A DNA stretch of 64,000 nucleotides. Origin: Mycobacterium sp. SMC-4. GTDB lineage: Bacteria > Actinomycetota > Actinomycetes > Mycobacteriales > Mycobacteriaceae. Both the position numbers and the translations under genes were made by a program. Shown here piece after piece: positions 52,733 through 60,552 of the stretch; position 1 is the first letter of the stretch, and each line of letters starts with the position of its first letter. The DNA is taken from contig NZ_CP079871.1 in NCBI RefSeq assembly GCF_025263265.1, forward strand, positions 6,494 to 70,493, read 5' to 3'. The notes under the pieces were generated by a model. That model saw nothing but the letters and a program-made list of their open reading frames with translations, did not search any database and was not told the origin of the DNA.

Positions 52733-53230
52733 ATGTGGATCTGCACCATCAAGACCGAGTACGGCCTCAAGTCCGAGCAGCATCCAAACCCGGAGTCCGC
52801 GATCGCGGCCGCCGAATTCTACGCCCGCAACACCGGCGGACTGCCGCTGGAATGGCGCCACGATCGCGGCCTGGACCGCTATGACGCGTGCCTGGTCTCG
52901 CTCAACCGCTCCGTGGCCGTGTTCACCGTCGAGCCAGAGACCCCCGACGCTGCCCGCGGTGACGCCGAGCCGGCGATCACCCTCTACACCAAGCCCGGCT
53001 GCGTGCAGTGCCGGGCCACCGCCCGCCAGTTCGCCAACGCTGGCGTGCCAGTGAAGACCATCGACGTCAGCGTTGACACCGCCGCAGCCGCGCTGCTCAC
53101 CGACCTCGGCTACCGCAGCGTGCCCGTGGTGATCGCCGGAAGCCAGCACTGGACGGGCAACCGCCCCGACCGTGCCGATGCCGTCATCCGCCAGGTAGCC
53201 AAGCAGGTGCCCTCATGCGGCCGACTCTGA
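52733..53230 (+). CDS. Unknown N-domain fused to glutaredoxin/NrdH-like domain
   Basis: A 165-residue protein. Residues 1-75 (MWICTIKTEYGLKSEQHPNP...) form a small unknown domain; from about residue 85, ITLYTKPGCVQCRATARQFA is a glutaredoxin/NrdH-type redox site (Cys-Val-Gln-Cys), followed by RSVPVVIAGSQHWTGNRPDR, the cis-Pro and closing region. ATG 52733 behind GGAAGGAA is preferred; ATG 52685 would overlap the previous stop and add 16 residues. The domain could reduce a ribonucleotide reductase or one of the sulphur-handling PP-loop proteins nearby; this is inference. Confidence 0.72.
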   Translation: MWICTIKTEYGLKSEQHPNPESAIAAAEFYARNTGGLPLEWRHDRGLDRYDACLVSLNRSVAVFTVEPETPDAARGDAEPAITLYTKPGCVQCRATARQFANAGVPVKTIDVSVDTAAAALLTDLGYRSVPVVIAGSQHWTGNRPDRADAVIRQVAKQVPSCGRL

Positions 53231-53766
53231 GCCCCGACCAGCGCCACCTGCTGGCGCTGGTCGGCTGCTCCTCGGGAAGCATGTTGCTCGCGGCGATGAT
53301 CGACGACAGCGCGATGGCGGCCCTGCTGGCTCGCAGCGGCGGCGCCTCGATGCAGACAGCCCTGGACGGCGCCCCGGAGTGGATGACCAGCTACTGGACC
53401 TCCGGCCAGAAGTTCACCAGCCCCGGCCTCGGCACCGATCAGGTCCGCTGCGCCGTGACCGCCACGCAGGTACGCAATTTCGGACGCAACCTACCGCTGG
53501 CAATGCAGACAGAGATTCGCGAGCTTGAGGCCGCCCAACAAGCCGAGGCCGCGCGCACCTGGCAGTGGTGCTACTGCCCCTACGCCGACACCCCGCGAAA
53601 CTCTCACGCCGGCCCCTGCACTCGCTACCACCCCAGCGCTGCTGAACACGACGAGCACTACCGGCGTGACCGCCAGCTGCGCACCTGGTCGCAGACGCTG
53701 CTGAATCGAGCGCTCGGACTTGCCGAGGCCGGAGCCCAACTCGACCTGTTCGCACCACTGGACTAA
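53215..53766 (+). CDS. Hypothetical protein
   Basis: A 183-residue protein overlapping the previous gene by 16 bp. N-terminal half small and hydrophobic-neutral (LLALVGCSSGSMLLAAMIDD); a central TWQWCYCPYADTPRNSHAG with clustered Cys/His; C-terminal helix. Similar layouts are common among actinobacterial plasmid genes. No family recognised. Confidence 0.58.
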   Translation: MRPTLSPDQRHLLALVGCSSGSMLLAAMIDDSAMAALLARSGGASMQTALDGAPEWMTSYWTSGQKFTSPGLGTDQVRCAVTATQVRNFGRNLPLAMQTEIRELEAAQQAEAARTWQWCYCPYADTPRNSHAGPCTRYHPSAAEHDEHYRRDRQLRTWSQTLLNRALGLAEAGAQLDLFAPLD

Positions 53767-53856
53767 CCACACCCGCCCTCACCAGAGCCCACCCCCACCC
53801 GGCCCGAGGACGACACGCACCGCAGCGACGGTGTCGTCGCCCCGGGCTAAAGGTGG

Positions 53857-53893
53857 TTGTCTATGCACTACCAAAGTGGTAGACTAAAGACAA
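53857..53893 (+). promoter_or_regulatory. Palindromic site 4, promoter of the methyltransferase operon
   Basis: TTGTCT (53857-53862), 17 bp, TAGACT (53880-53885), embedded in a palindrome with inner CACTACCA / TGGTAG arms and outer TTGTCTA / TAAAGACAA arms. Leftward hexamers are poor. The gene at 53919 starts 26 bp after it, behind GGAGGGGG. Confidence 0.7.
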
Positions 53894-53918
53894 CCACAAC
53901 GGAGGGGGATCACCCGAA

Positions 53919-54212
53919 ATGCACACCTGCACTTGCCATTCGATTCGCGAAAGCTCCGGCGGAATCAGCTACTCGCTGTTCATGCTCGGCGTCCTGTGCG
54001 GCTACTGCGAAGGCGCCATCGCCGACGCCGAGGCCCAGGCCGAATGGGAGGCCCTGACCCCGGCCGAGCGCATCGCCGCCCGCTGGAGCTACGCCTGCAC
54101 CGTCGCGATGCCCCGCCGCCGTCCCGGCACCCCCAACGCCGCCGACGCTCCCCCGTTCAGACTCCGACCACACCACCCCCGCAACCCTCAGCACGAAAGG
54201 CTCGAGCCATGA
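53919..54212 (+). CDS. Small hypothetical protein, Cys-rich N-terminus
   Basis: A 97-residue protein starting MHTCTCHSIRESSGG, with GVLCGYCEGAIADAEAQAEW next: two Cys pairs that could bind zinc, then a basic Pro/Arg-rich tail. First gene behind site 4; stop overlaps the methyltransferase ATG (ATGA), so it is co-translated with it. Function unknown. Confidence 0.62.
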   Translation: MHTCTCHSIRESSGGISYSLFMLGVLCGYCEGAIADAEAQAEWEALTPAERIAARWSYACTVAMPRRRPGTPNAADAPPFRLRPHHPRNPQHERLEP

Positions 54213-54469
54213 CCTTCACCCTCACCGACCTGTTCTGCGGAGCCGGAGGAAGCTCCACCGGCGCAGTAAGTTTCGGCAACGTCGCCGTCCGTGTCGGTGC
54301 CAACCACTGGGACAAGGCCATCGAGACACACAGCCTGAACCACCCCGACGCCGACCACATCCAGGCCGACCTGTCGCAGATCGACCCGCGCTACTTCCCC
54401 AACACTGATCTGCTGTGGGCCAGCCCCAGCTGCACCAAGCACAGCGTCGCTCAGGGCAAGAAGCGTCAG
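54209..54469 (+). pseudogene. C5 cytosine DNA methyltransferase, N-terminal piece (split)
   Basis: 87 codons: motif I DLFCGAGGSSTG (SAM binding) and motif IV LLWASPSCTKHSVAQGKK, where PSC (73-75) replaces the common PPC, as in many actinophage enzymes; Cys75 is the expected nucleophile. The frame is broken after KKRQ by the element beginning at 54470. Joining 54469 to 60553 gives an in-frame protein of about 491 residues. In the present state the protein would end a few residues into the element. Confidence 0.9.
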
Positions 54470-54722
54470 TGTAGGTTCTCACTTTTCGCTGCATGCGCTT
54501 GACGCTCTGAACTGCGGCTATCCAGATCGTCTCACTGTCGACGCCTTGCCGTTTGTCTCACGAACCGCTTCATTACCTACAACGCGGTCCAAGTGGCACG
54601 GCGCATCGTTCGATTGGTGCTGTCTCTTTTCTAGAAATTCGAGTCGAATCATTACTTGTCTCAGATCTCGTGGTTTGACGCGTCGTCGTGAGCTTCCGCC
54701 GGCGATGTCACCCTGGGTCCGT
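54470..54722. repeat. Left end region of the 6-kb element
   Basis: 253 bp without a gene: terminal repeat (54470-54482), TTGTCTCACGAACC at 54553-54566, an imperfect palindrome GTCTC-N3-TCTAGA-N4-CGAGTC at 54622-54645 and TTGTCTCA at 54656-54663. The spaced GTCTC motifs look like binding sites for a transposase or recombinase. Confidence 0.6.
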
Positions 54723-55382
54723 TCAAACGACTTCGCGTACGTCTGCGGGGGTGGCGGCTCTGCGGTGGGTTGCGAGGAAGTTGTCGATGAGGGTTGTGCA
54801 GTCGTCGCGCGTGATGGTGCGCAGGCCGGTCATGCGTGCGAATGCGAGGGGTCCGACGAGTTGGCAAATTGCGAGGTCGCGGTCGATGTTGCCGAGTTCG
54901 GTGTGGGCTTTCGAGCTGGTGAGGATGGCGTCGAACGGTTGGCGGTACTGGTCGACGACGCGGGCCCGCAGTGCCCCGGATGCGTGACTGTTGTCGGTCT
55001 CTTCTTTGGCGCCGGTGGGGCCGAGTGAGAGCCATGCCAGGGTGGTGACGTGCAGCGGGGCGTCGTTGAACAGGGCGGCTTGGCGGCTGAGCAGCTCGAT
55101 CAGTTGTTCGCGTAAGGAACCGCTGGTCGGTGCTGGTGTGCTTACCTGCGGTAGTAGCCGCTCGAAGGTGGCGGCAAGCAGATGCGACGAGCTCTGAAAA
55201 TGCCGATAAAGGGTGGTGCGGGCCACCTTGGATGCTTTGGTGACGGCATCGATAGTGACGGCCTCGACGCCTCCGGTGCTCAACAGTGTTGCCGCAGCAT
55301 CCAATAGTCGATTCCGTGACCGGATCCGCCGCGGATCGATGTCGTCATCATCGGGCAGGGAGGGCTGATTGCTGTCGCTCAC
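54723..55382 (-). CDS. TetR-family regulator
   Basis: A 219-residue TetR protein: an acidic N-terminal arm, HTH (SRNRLLDAAATLLSTGGVEA, then VTKASKVARTTLYRHFQSSS), and a helical ligand-binding domain. Divergent from the thioesterase gene; the 102 bp between contain TGGTA-C-TACCA at 55437-55447, a likely operator. Probably represses itself and the thioesterase gene. Confidence 0.88.
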   Translation of the reverse strand: MSDSNQPSLPDDDDIDPRRIRSRNRLLDAAATLLSTGGVEAVTIDAVTKASKVARTTLYRHFQSSSHLLAATFERLLPQVSTPAPTSGSLREQLIELLSRQAALFNDAPLHVTTLAWLSLGPTGAKEETDNSHASGALRARVVDQYRQPFDAILTSSKAHTELGNIDRDLAICQLVGPLAFARMTGLRTITRDDCTTLIDNFLATHRRAATPADVREVV

Positions 55383-55436
55383 GGGTCACCTCGGCGGTCG
55401 ATTTCGGCGATGTCGCACCGGGAAGTCTAGCAGTTG

Positions 55437-55447
55437 TGGTACTACCA
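55437..55447. promoter_or_regulatory. Small palindrome between tetR and the thioesterase gene
   Basis: TGGTA-C-TACCA, with weaker outer symmetry (GCAGT on the left, GTAGC on the right). Centrally placed in the 102-bp divergent region, as expected for an operator of the leftward TetR protein. Confidence 0.45.
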
Positions 55448-55484
55448 GTAGCGCAGCGAAACTTGAAGTAGCGGGAGCGTTTCT

Positions 55485-55988
55485 GTGTCAGATCGTGCGG
55501 TGCCGTCGGAACGGCTGCCTTCTCATACCCCGACCTGTATGGGGTGTGGTCCGGACAATCCGCACGGCCTGCATGTGGAGGTCTACCGCAGTGCGGATTC
55601 GGTGTATGCCGATGTCACATTCGACGAGCGCCACATCGGAGCCCCCGGCCTGGCGCACGGTGGGGCCGTCGCCGCGGCCTGCGATGACGTGCTGGGCTTC
55701 ACGCTGTGGATCGCCGGCACGCCTGCGGTGACGCGCAGTCTGACGGTGGAGTATCTGCAACCAGTACCGCTGCACCGGCCCCACCGGATCACCGCGCACA
55801 TCAGCGCCCGCGAGGGTCGGGCGTTGCACGTCGCGGCGACCGGCACCTGCGAAGGGGCCACCCGGTTCACCGCGACGGCCGTATTCATCGTGGTTGATAC
55901 CGCACATTTCGCCGCCCACGGCGATATCAGCGGTTTTGGGGAGATCCTCGAGCAGTTCTCGCGCCGCGGCGGCGATCACACACCATGA
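55485..55988 (+). CDS. PaaI-like hot-dog thioesterase
   Basis: A 167-residue hot-dog-fold protein: CMGCGPDNPHGLHVEVYRSA start, GAPGLAHGGAVAAACDDVLG (catalytic loop with His-Gly-Gly and Asp) and SLTVEYLQPVPLHRPHRITA strand. Such enzymes hydrolyse acyl-CoA thioesters. GTG start behind GGGAG. Its end overlaps the following tetR (ATGA). In this cassette it may process an acyl-CoA-derived lipid linked with the MmpL export; the substrate is unknown. Confidence 0.86.
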   Translation: MSDRAVPSERLPSHTPTCMGCGPDNPHGLHVEVYRSADSVYADVTFDERHIGAPGLAHGGAVAAACDDVLGFTLWIAGTPAVTRSLTVEYLQPVPLHRPHRITAHISAREGRALHVAATGTCEGATRFTATAVFIVVDTAHFAAHGDISGFGEILEQFSRRGGDHTP

Positions 55989-56659
55989 CCGTCGCCAGCG
56001 CCCGAGCGAGCGACACGCCCACCGGGCTCGACGAGGAGTATTCGGTTGCCGATCAGGTTCACGCAGCCGGGGTGCCGCGTTCGCGCGTCTCGGCCCGTCG
56101 TCGCGAGGCCATCATGGATGCCGCCCTGGCTATAGCTACCACCGGCGGTTACGACGCGGTGCACATGCGGACGGTCGCCGAGCACGTCGGCATGGCCGTG
56201 GGCACGCTGTACCGCTATTTCCCGGCCAAAACCCATCTGCTGGTCGCGGCGCTGAGTCGAGAATTTCAGCGTCTCGACGTCGCCGGGACCTGGACAACCG
56301 GTGCCGGCACACCGCGGCAGCGATTGGAGCGACTGACCAGCCACCTGCACGGCCGGTGGCAGCGCGAGCCGCTGCTGACCGACGCCATGACCCGGGCTTT
56401 CGCCGCGGCCGACACCCGCGCCGCCGCGGAACTTGATTCTGCCGCCGCAACGATCCACACGCTGCTGGCCCGCACCCTCAGCGCGGGCGAGCCGACACCG
56501 ACACATCTGGTTGTCGCCGGCCTCATCTCCGACATCTGGCTGGCCAACCTGCTCGCCTTCATCAGCGGGCGGGTGTCCGCCGAGGAGACCCGTGACCGCA
56601 TCGACCGGGCCGTTCATCGGCTACTCGACAGCGCCGCCGCGCACTCCGAGGAACCGTAA
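55985..56659 (+). CDS. TetR-family regulator of the MmpL unit
   Basis: A 224-residue TetR protein with an N-terminal extension of about 35 residues, HTH (RREAIMDAALAIATTGGYDA, TVAEHVGMAVGTLYRYFPAK) and a C-terminal domain like that of KstR-type regulators. ATG overlaps the thioesterase stop. The 6-5-6 palindromes that begin at its stop (56660) and before mmpL (57201, 57221) are its likely operators. GTLYRYF and the arm are typical; the ligand may be a CoA-linked or lipid compound. Confidence 0.88.
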   Translation: MTVASARASDTPTGLDEEYSVADQVHAAGVPRSRVSARRREAIMDAALAIATTGGYDAVHMRTVAEHVGMAVGTLYRYFPAKTHLLVAALSREFQRLDVAGTWTTGAGTPRQRLERLTSHLHGRWQREPLLTDAMTRAFAAADTRAAAELDSAAATIHTLLARTLSAGEPTPTHLVVAGLISDIWLANLLAFISGRVSAEETRDRIDRAVHRLLDSAAAHSEEP

Positions 56660-56695
56660 CGATACTCCTAGTATCGCAGCGATACCTGCCGTACC
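56660..56695. promoter_or_regulatory. TetR-type operators before the 56736 gene
   Basis: CGATAC-TCCTA-GTATCG at 56660-56676 is a perfect 6-5-6 palindrome. A weaker copy (CGATAC-CTGCC-GTACCC) begins 19 bp later at 56679. The same design recurs twice before mmpL. Confidence 0.65.
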
Positions 56696-56735
56696 CTTAG
56701 GGGTGCGACTCGATGATGCGTCGAAGGAGAACGCC

Positions 56736-57161
56736 ATGTACACCCAGTGGATCGAAGATTGTGTCGTGCAACGGGTTTCGGTGCGCGACGGCTTGGTACT
56801 CGACCTGGACGACTACAACGAAGTCGTCATCTCGCGCCCCCTGCTGCTCACTCTGCCCGCAGCAGATCGCTTTCCCGCCGAGGCAGTCCTCATCAATCCC
56901 TTGCAGATCTCGGTCTACGAGCGCCCGCTGCTGAACCTGGCCGGCGCAGTGTGCACCCAGGCCTGGTCCGGTGACGACGGGGGGTTGCACCTGGGCTTCT
57001 CCCGTGGTCACCGCATCGACGTCGACCCCGACGAGCAGTTCACCGCGTGGGAGCTGTACGGCAAGCGGCACGGCTACATGGCCTGTCTGCCGCACGGGCG
57101 TGTCCGCGTGGTCCGACACGACATCCCCGAAAGCGACGACGCCAACATCGTGAACCGATAA
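56736..57161 (+). CDS. Hypothetical protein (possibly DUF6188-like)
   Basis: A 141-residue protein, MYTQWIEDCVVQRVSVRDGL..., of mostly beta character with RVRVVRHDIPESDDANIVNR at the end. It resembles small actinobacterial proteins of the DUF6188 kind, but I hold this only loosely. ATG 56736 after GAAGGAGA; the longer frame upstream is a shadow of tetR. Flanked on both sides by the same operators, so in the same regulon as mmpL. Function unknown. Confidence 0.68.
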   Translation: MYTQWIEDCVVQRVSVRDGLVLDLDDYNEVVISRPLLLTLPAADRFPAEAVLINPLQISVYERPLLNLAGAVCTQAWSGDDGGLHLGFSRGHRIDVDPDEQFTAWELYGKRHGYMACLPHGRVRVVRHDIPESDDANIVNR

Positions 57162-57200
57162 GCCACCGCTGGCTGCAGACCCCATCGACTATCCGATATT

Positions 57201-57237
57201 CGCTACATAATGTAGCGTAGCGATACCAATAGTATCG
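57201..57237. promoter_or_regulatory. Paired TetR-type operators before mmpL
   Basis: CGCTAC-ATAAT-GTAGCG (57201-57217) and CGATAC-CAATA-GTATCG (57221-57237): two perfect 6-5-6 palindromes with centres 20 bp apart, the second ending 20 bp before the GTG of mmpL. They match the site at 56660 in design. Confidence 0.72.
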
Positions 57238-57257
57238 TTGATCGTTTAGGGGGTTCG

Positions 57258-60200
57258 GTGGCCGACCGCACGGCAGGCTCTTCGGTAACACCGGCCCGCG
57301 CTGCCCGGCGCGAGACTCCCGTCGATCCCGCGTCCAGCCGTGAATACAGCGCTCGGCTCGCAGCGTTGGGACGATTCACTGTGCGGCACAAAGCCTTGAC
57401 CATCGGGGTGTGGATCGGCGCCGCGATCGTCTTGGCGCTGCTGTTCCCGCAGCTGGAAACGGTGGTGCGCCAGCAGTCGGTGGATTTGATTCCGCGCGAC
57501 GCCCCGTCGCTGCAAACGGTGGAGCGGCTGAGTACCGCCTTCAACGAGCAGGGGTCGAAAACCATGCTGTTCGTGGCCATGGAAGACCCCGCCGGTCTGA
57601 CCCCGGCGACCCAACAGCGCTACGACCGCCTTCTGGAACGACTGCGCGCAGACAGCGAGCACGTGTTACTGGTGCAGGATCTGCTGGCCGATCCGGTCAC
57701 CCGAGCCCAGGCTGTCAGCGCCGACGGCACATCGTGGTATCTGCCGGTGGGAGTGAGCGGCACGCTGGGTGACCCGACCGCTGCGGAGTCCGTCCAGGCG
57801 GTGCGGGACATCACCGCAGAAGTGTTCGCCGGTTCGTCCACCACCGCGCAGGTGACCGGGCCGCCGGCGACGTTCAGTGACATGATCGCCGCCGCCGAGC
57901 ATGATCTGCTGTTGATCTCGATCGCCACCGCCGCCATGATCGCGCTGATCCTGCTGATCGTCTACCGGTCGGTGTTCACCGCGCTGCTGCCGCTGCTGGT
58001 GATCGGGCTGAGCTTGGCCGTCGGGCGCGGCGTCCTGTCCGCGCTGGGCGAGATGGGCATGCCGGTCTCACAATTCACCGTCGCGTTCATGACCGCGATC
58101 CTGCTCGGCGCCGGCACCGACTACACCGTGTTCCTGATCAGCCGCTACCACGAGCAGCGCCGCGCCCAGGTACCGGCCGAGCAGGCCATCATCCACGCCA
58201 CCGCCAGCATCGGCCGCGTCATCCTGGCCTCCGCCGCCACCGTGGCCCTGGCCTTCCTGGCCATGGTGTTCGCCCGCTTGAGCGTGTTCGCCGCCCTAGG
58301 CCCCGCATGCGCCATCGCGGTCCTGTTCGGTTTCCTGGCCACCGTCACCCTGCTACCGCCCGTGCTGGCACTGGCAGCTAAACGGGGCATCGGTGAACCC
58401 AAATCCGATCGCACCCGCCGCTATTGGAACAGTGTCGCCGTCGCGGTGGTGCGCCGTCCGGTGCCACTGCTGATCGTCAGCCTCGTCATCCTGCTCGCGC
58501 TGTCAGCGGTAGCCGCGACCATCAAAATCAGCTACGACGACCGCAAAGGCCAACCCGCCACCACCGCCAGCAACCAGGGCTACCAACTGTTGGACCGCCA
58601 CTTCCGCAAAGACGTCGTCATCACCGAATTCCTCGTCGTCGAGAACCCCACCGACATGCGCACCGGCAAAGGACTGGCCGACCTCGACGAAATGGCCTCC
58701 CGCGTCTCCCAGGTTCCCGGTGTCACCAAAGTCTCCGGCGTCACCCGCCCCACCGGGGAACGCCTCGATCAAGCGCAACTGGCCTGGCAAAACGGTCAAA
58801 TAGGAGACAAGATGGCCGGCGCGGTCGCCGACGGTAACGCTCGCCGCGACGACCTCACCAAACTCACCGACGGCGCCGATCAACTCGCCGGCGGACTGGC
58901 CCAACTCGACACCACCGTGCGCACCGCACTGACCCCCCTGGCGGGCATCCTCACGCAAGCCCAATCCGCCGGCGCTCAGGTCAACCAGTTCCGACCACTA
59001 CTGCAACAACTCTCAGCGACCGCCCCTGCGGTCGATCAGGCCATCCAAGCCGGCCCCGGCCTACGCCCCCTGGCCGACCAAGCACAACACGCCATCACCA
59101 CCTTGGACCCGCTCGTCGGTGCCCTCAACACCTCGCCGTGGTGTGCCACCACACCCCAATGCGCCCAGATCCGCGACCAAGTACAGATCCTGACCACCCT
59201 GCGCAACAACGGATTCTTCACCCAAATCGCCGACCTCGGCGACCGCTACAACCCCGCCAGCAATGCCACCGTCGCCGGCACCCTCACCACCGTCCAAAAC
59301 GCCGTCACCTCGCTGGACAACGCTTTCGGGGCGCTGGGAAACCCCGCTGACCTGGCCAGCAACCTGCGCCGCCTCCAAGACGGGATCGGCCAACTCGCCT
59401 CCGGAGCCCAAGCGTTGGCCACCGGTGTGCGCACCCTAGCCGACAGCAACATCGAAATGCTCTCCGGGATGAGCCAGATCGCCACCCAACTCCAGAACTC
59501 TGCACGCGCCGCCCAGGACTCCGACTCAGCAAGCGGTTTCTATCTGCCGGCCAACGCCTTCGAGAACCGCCAATTCACCGACGTCGCGAAACAATTCCTC
59601 TCACCAGACGGCAAAACAGCACGGTTCATGATCGAAACCAGCTACGACCCCTACAGCGTCGAGGCCATGAACCTCGCCCACCAGATCACCGACGTCGCCA
59701 ACGCCGCGCGCCCCAACACCTCCCTGGCTGAGGCCACCGTCTCGGTCGCCGGCTTCCCCGCCGTCAACTCCGACATCCAACGATTCCTCTGGGCAGACTT
59801 CTTCCAACTTGCGCTGGCCACCACCGTCATTGTCGGCCTCATCCTGGTGCTGCTGCTACGCGCACTACTGGCACCGATCTACCTGCTCGGCACCGTCCTG
59901 CTCAACTACCTCGCCTCGATCGGATTCGGCGTCCTGGTATTTCAGTGGATCCTCGGTCACGAAATCGCTTGGCCGGTACCTCTATTGGCGTTCATCATCC
60001 TCGTCGCCGTCGGCGCCGACTACAACATGCTGCTGGTCTCCCGACTACGCGAAGAATCCGGAAGCAACATCCGCGTCGGAGTGCTGCGCACCGTCGCCAA
60101 CACCGGCGCCGTCATCACCTCCGCCGGCCTGATCTTCGCCGTCAGCATGTTCGGCCTCATGGTCGGCTCGGTAGCCATCATGATCCAAGCCGGCCTCATC

Positions 60201-60344
60201 ATCGGCTTCGGACTACTGCTCGACACCTTCCTCGTACGCACCCTCACCGTGCCCGCCATCGCCACACTCCTCCGCGAAGCAAGCTGGTGGCCACAACGTG
60301 CGCCAACAAACCAACCCCCAACGGCAGTCACCTCCCCCAGATAA
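57258..60344 (+). CDS. mmpL: MmpL/RND-type transporter
   Basis: A 1028-residue MMPL-family transporter: helix 1 near residue 45, a periplasmic loop, helices 2-6 from about 205 to 375 (with GAGTDYTVFLISRYHEQR, the conserved Asp-Tyr proton relay), a second large loop (about 420-830, rich in Gln/Ala coiled-coil helices), and helices 8-12 (VGADYNMLLVSRLREESG). Such proteins export lipids, siderophores or drugs using the proton gradient. GTG start. Twin TetR operators stand directly upstream. No MmpS partner is present. Confidence 0.93.
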   Translation: MADRTAGSSVTPARAARRETPVDPASSREYSARLAALGRFTVRHKALTIGVWIGAAIVLALLFPQLETVVRQQSVDLIPRDAPSLQTVERLSTAFNEQGSKTMLFVAMEDPAGLTPATQQRYDRLLERLRADSEHVLLVQDLLADPVTRAQAVSADGTSWYLPVGVSGTLGDPTAAESVQAVRDITAEVFAGSSTTAQVTGPPATFSDMIAAAEHDLLLISIATAAMIALILLIVYRSVFTALLPLLVIGLSLAVGRGVLSALGEMGMPVSQFTVAFMTAILLGAGTDYTVFLISRYHEQRRAQVPAEQAIIHATASIGRVILASAATVALAFLAMVFARLSVFAALGPACAIAVLFGFLATVTLLPPVLALAAKRGIGEPKSDRTRRYWNSVAVAVVRRPVPLLIVSLVILLALSAVAATIKISYDDRKGQPATTASNQGYQLLDRHFRKDVVITEFLVVENPTDMRTGKGLADLDEMASRVSQVPGVTKVSGVTRPTGERLDQAQLAWQNGQIGDKMAGAVADGNARRDDLTKLTDGADQLAGGLAQLDTTVRTALTPLAGILTQAQSAGAQVNQFRPLLQQLSATAPAVDQAIQAGPGLRPLADQAQHAITTLDPLVGALNTSPWCATTPQCAQIRDQVQILTTLRNNGFFTQIADLGDRYNPASNATVAGTLTTVQNAVTSLDNAFGALGNPADLASNLRRLQDGIGQLASGAQALATGVRTLADSNIEMLSGMSQIATQLQNSARAAQDSDSASGFYLPANAFENRQFTDVAKQFLSPDGKTARFMIETSYDPYSVEAMNLAHQITDVANAARPNTSLAEATVSVAGFPAVNSDIQRFLWADFFQLALATTVIVGLILVLLLRALLAPIYLLGTVLLNYLASIGFGVLVFQWILGHEIAWPVPLLAFIILVAVGADYNMLLVSRLREESGSNIRVGVLRTVANTGAVITSAGLIFAVSMFGLMVGSVAIMIQAGLIIGFGLLLDTFLVRTLTVPAIATLLREASWWPQRAPTNQPPTAVTSPR

Positions 60345-60547
60345 ACAGACCTGCCAAACCCCGCCATGCTCGCCTCGCCGCCGCCCGTCTCAAATCTAGA
60401 GAAACGAGACGATGCCAGGAACCGCCTACCGGTCCGGCATCGCTCCAGGTTGCGCTGTCTCGTTTCTTGTCTCACGAACCTGGCGGATCCGCCATCATTC
60501 CGCCAACAACGGTGAGATTCCGCCACGTTCCGTGAGAACCTACATCA
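60345..60547. repeat. Right end region of the 6-kb element
   Basis: 203 bp without a gene: palindrome GTCTC-N3-TCTAGA-N4-CGAGAC at 60387-60410, TTGTCTCACGAACC at 60467-60480, then (complement) two TGGCGGAAT and one TGGCGGATC repeats, and the terminal repeat at 60532-60544. The repeats resemble ordered subterminal transposase sites. Confidence 0.6.
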
Positions 60548-60552
60548 GTCAG

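Larger units (their letters stand above)
54470..60547 (+). mobile_element. 6,078-bp transposase-less transposon carrying an MmpL cassette
   Basis: Left end TGTAGGTTCTCAC (54470-54482), right end GTGAGAACCTACA (60532-60544) plus TCA: 13-bp perfect inverted repeats. GTCAG flanks it at 54465-54469 and 60548-60552, a 5-bp target duplication; removal of element plus one GTCAG restores the methyltransferase frame. Inside are only TetR, thioesterase, TetR, an unknown gene and mmpL. Further repeats near the ends: TTGTCTCACGAACC at 54553 and 60467 (direct), and GTCTC-TCTAGA-centred palindromes at 54622 and 60387. TG..CA ends with 5-bp duplication fit Tn7/Tn402-like DDE transposons; Tn3 also gives 5 bp but has GGGG ends. 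Confidence 0.88.

Noticed and set aside
54470..60547. Tn3-family transposon
   Set aside because: The 5-bp duplication would fit, but the ends start TGTAGG instead of GGGG and there is no TnpA or resolvase inside.
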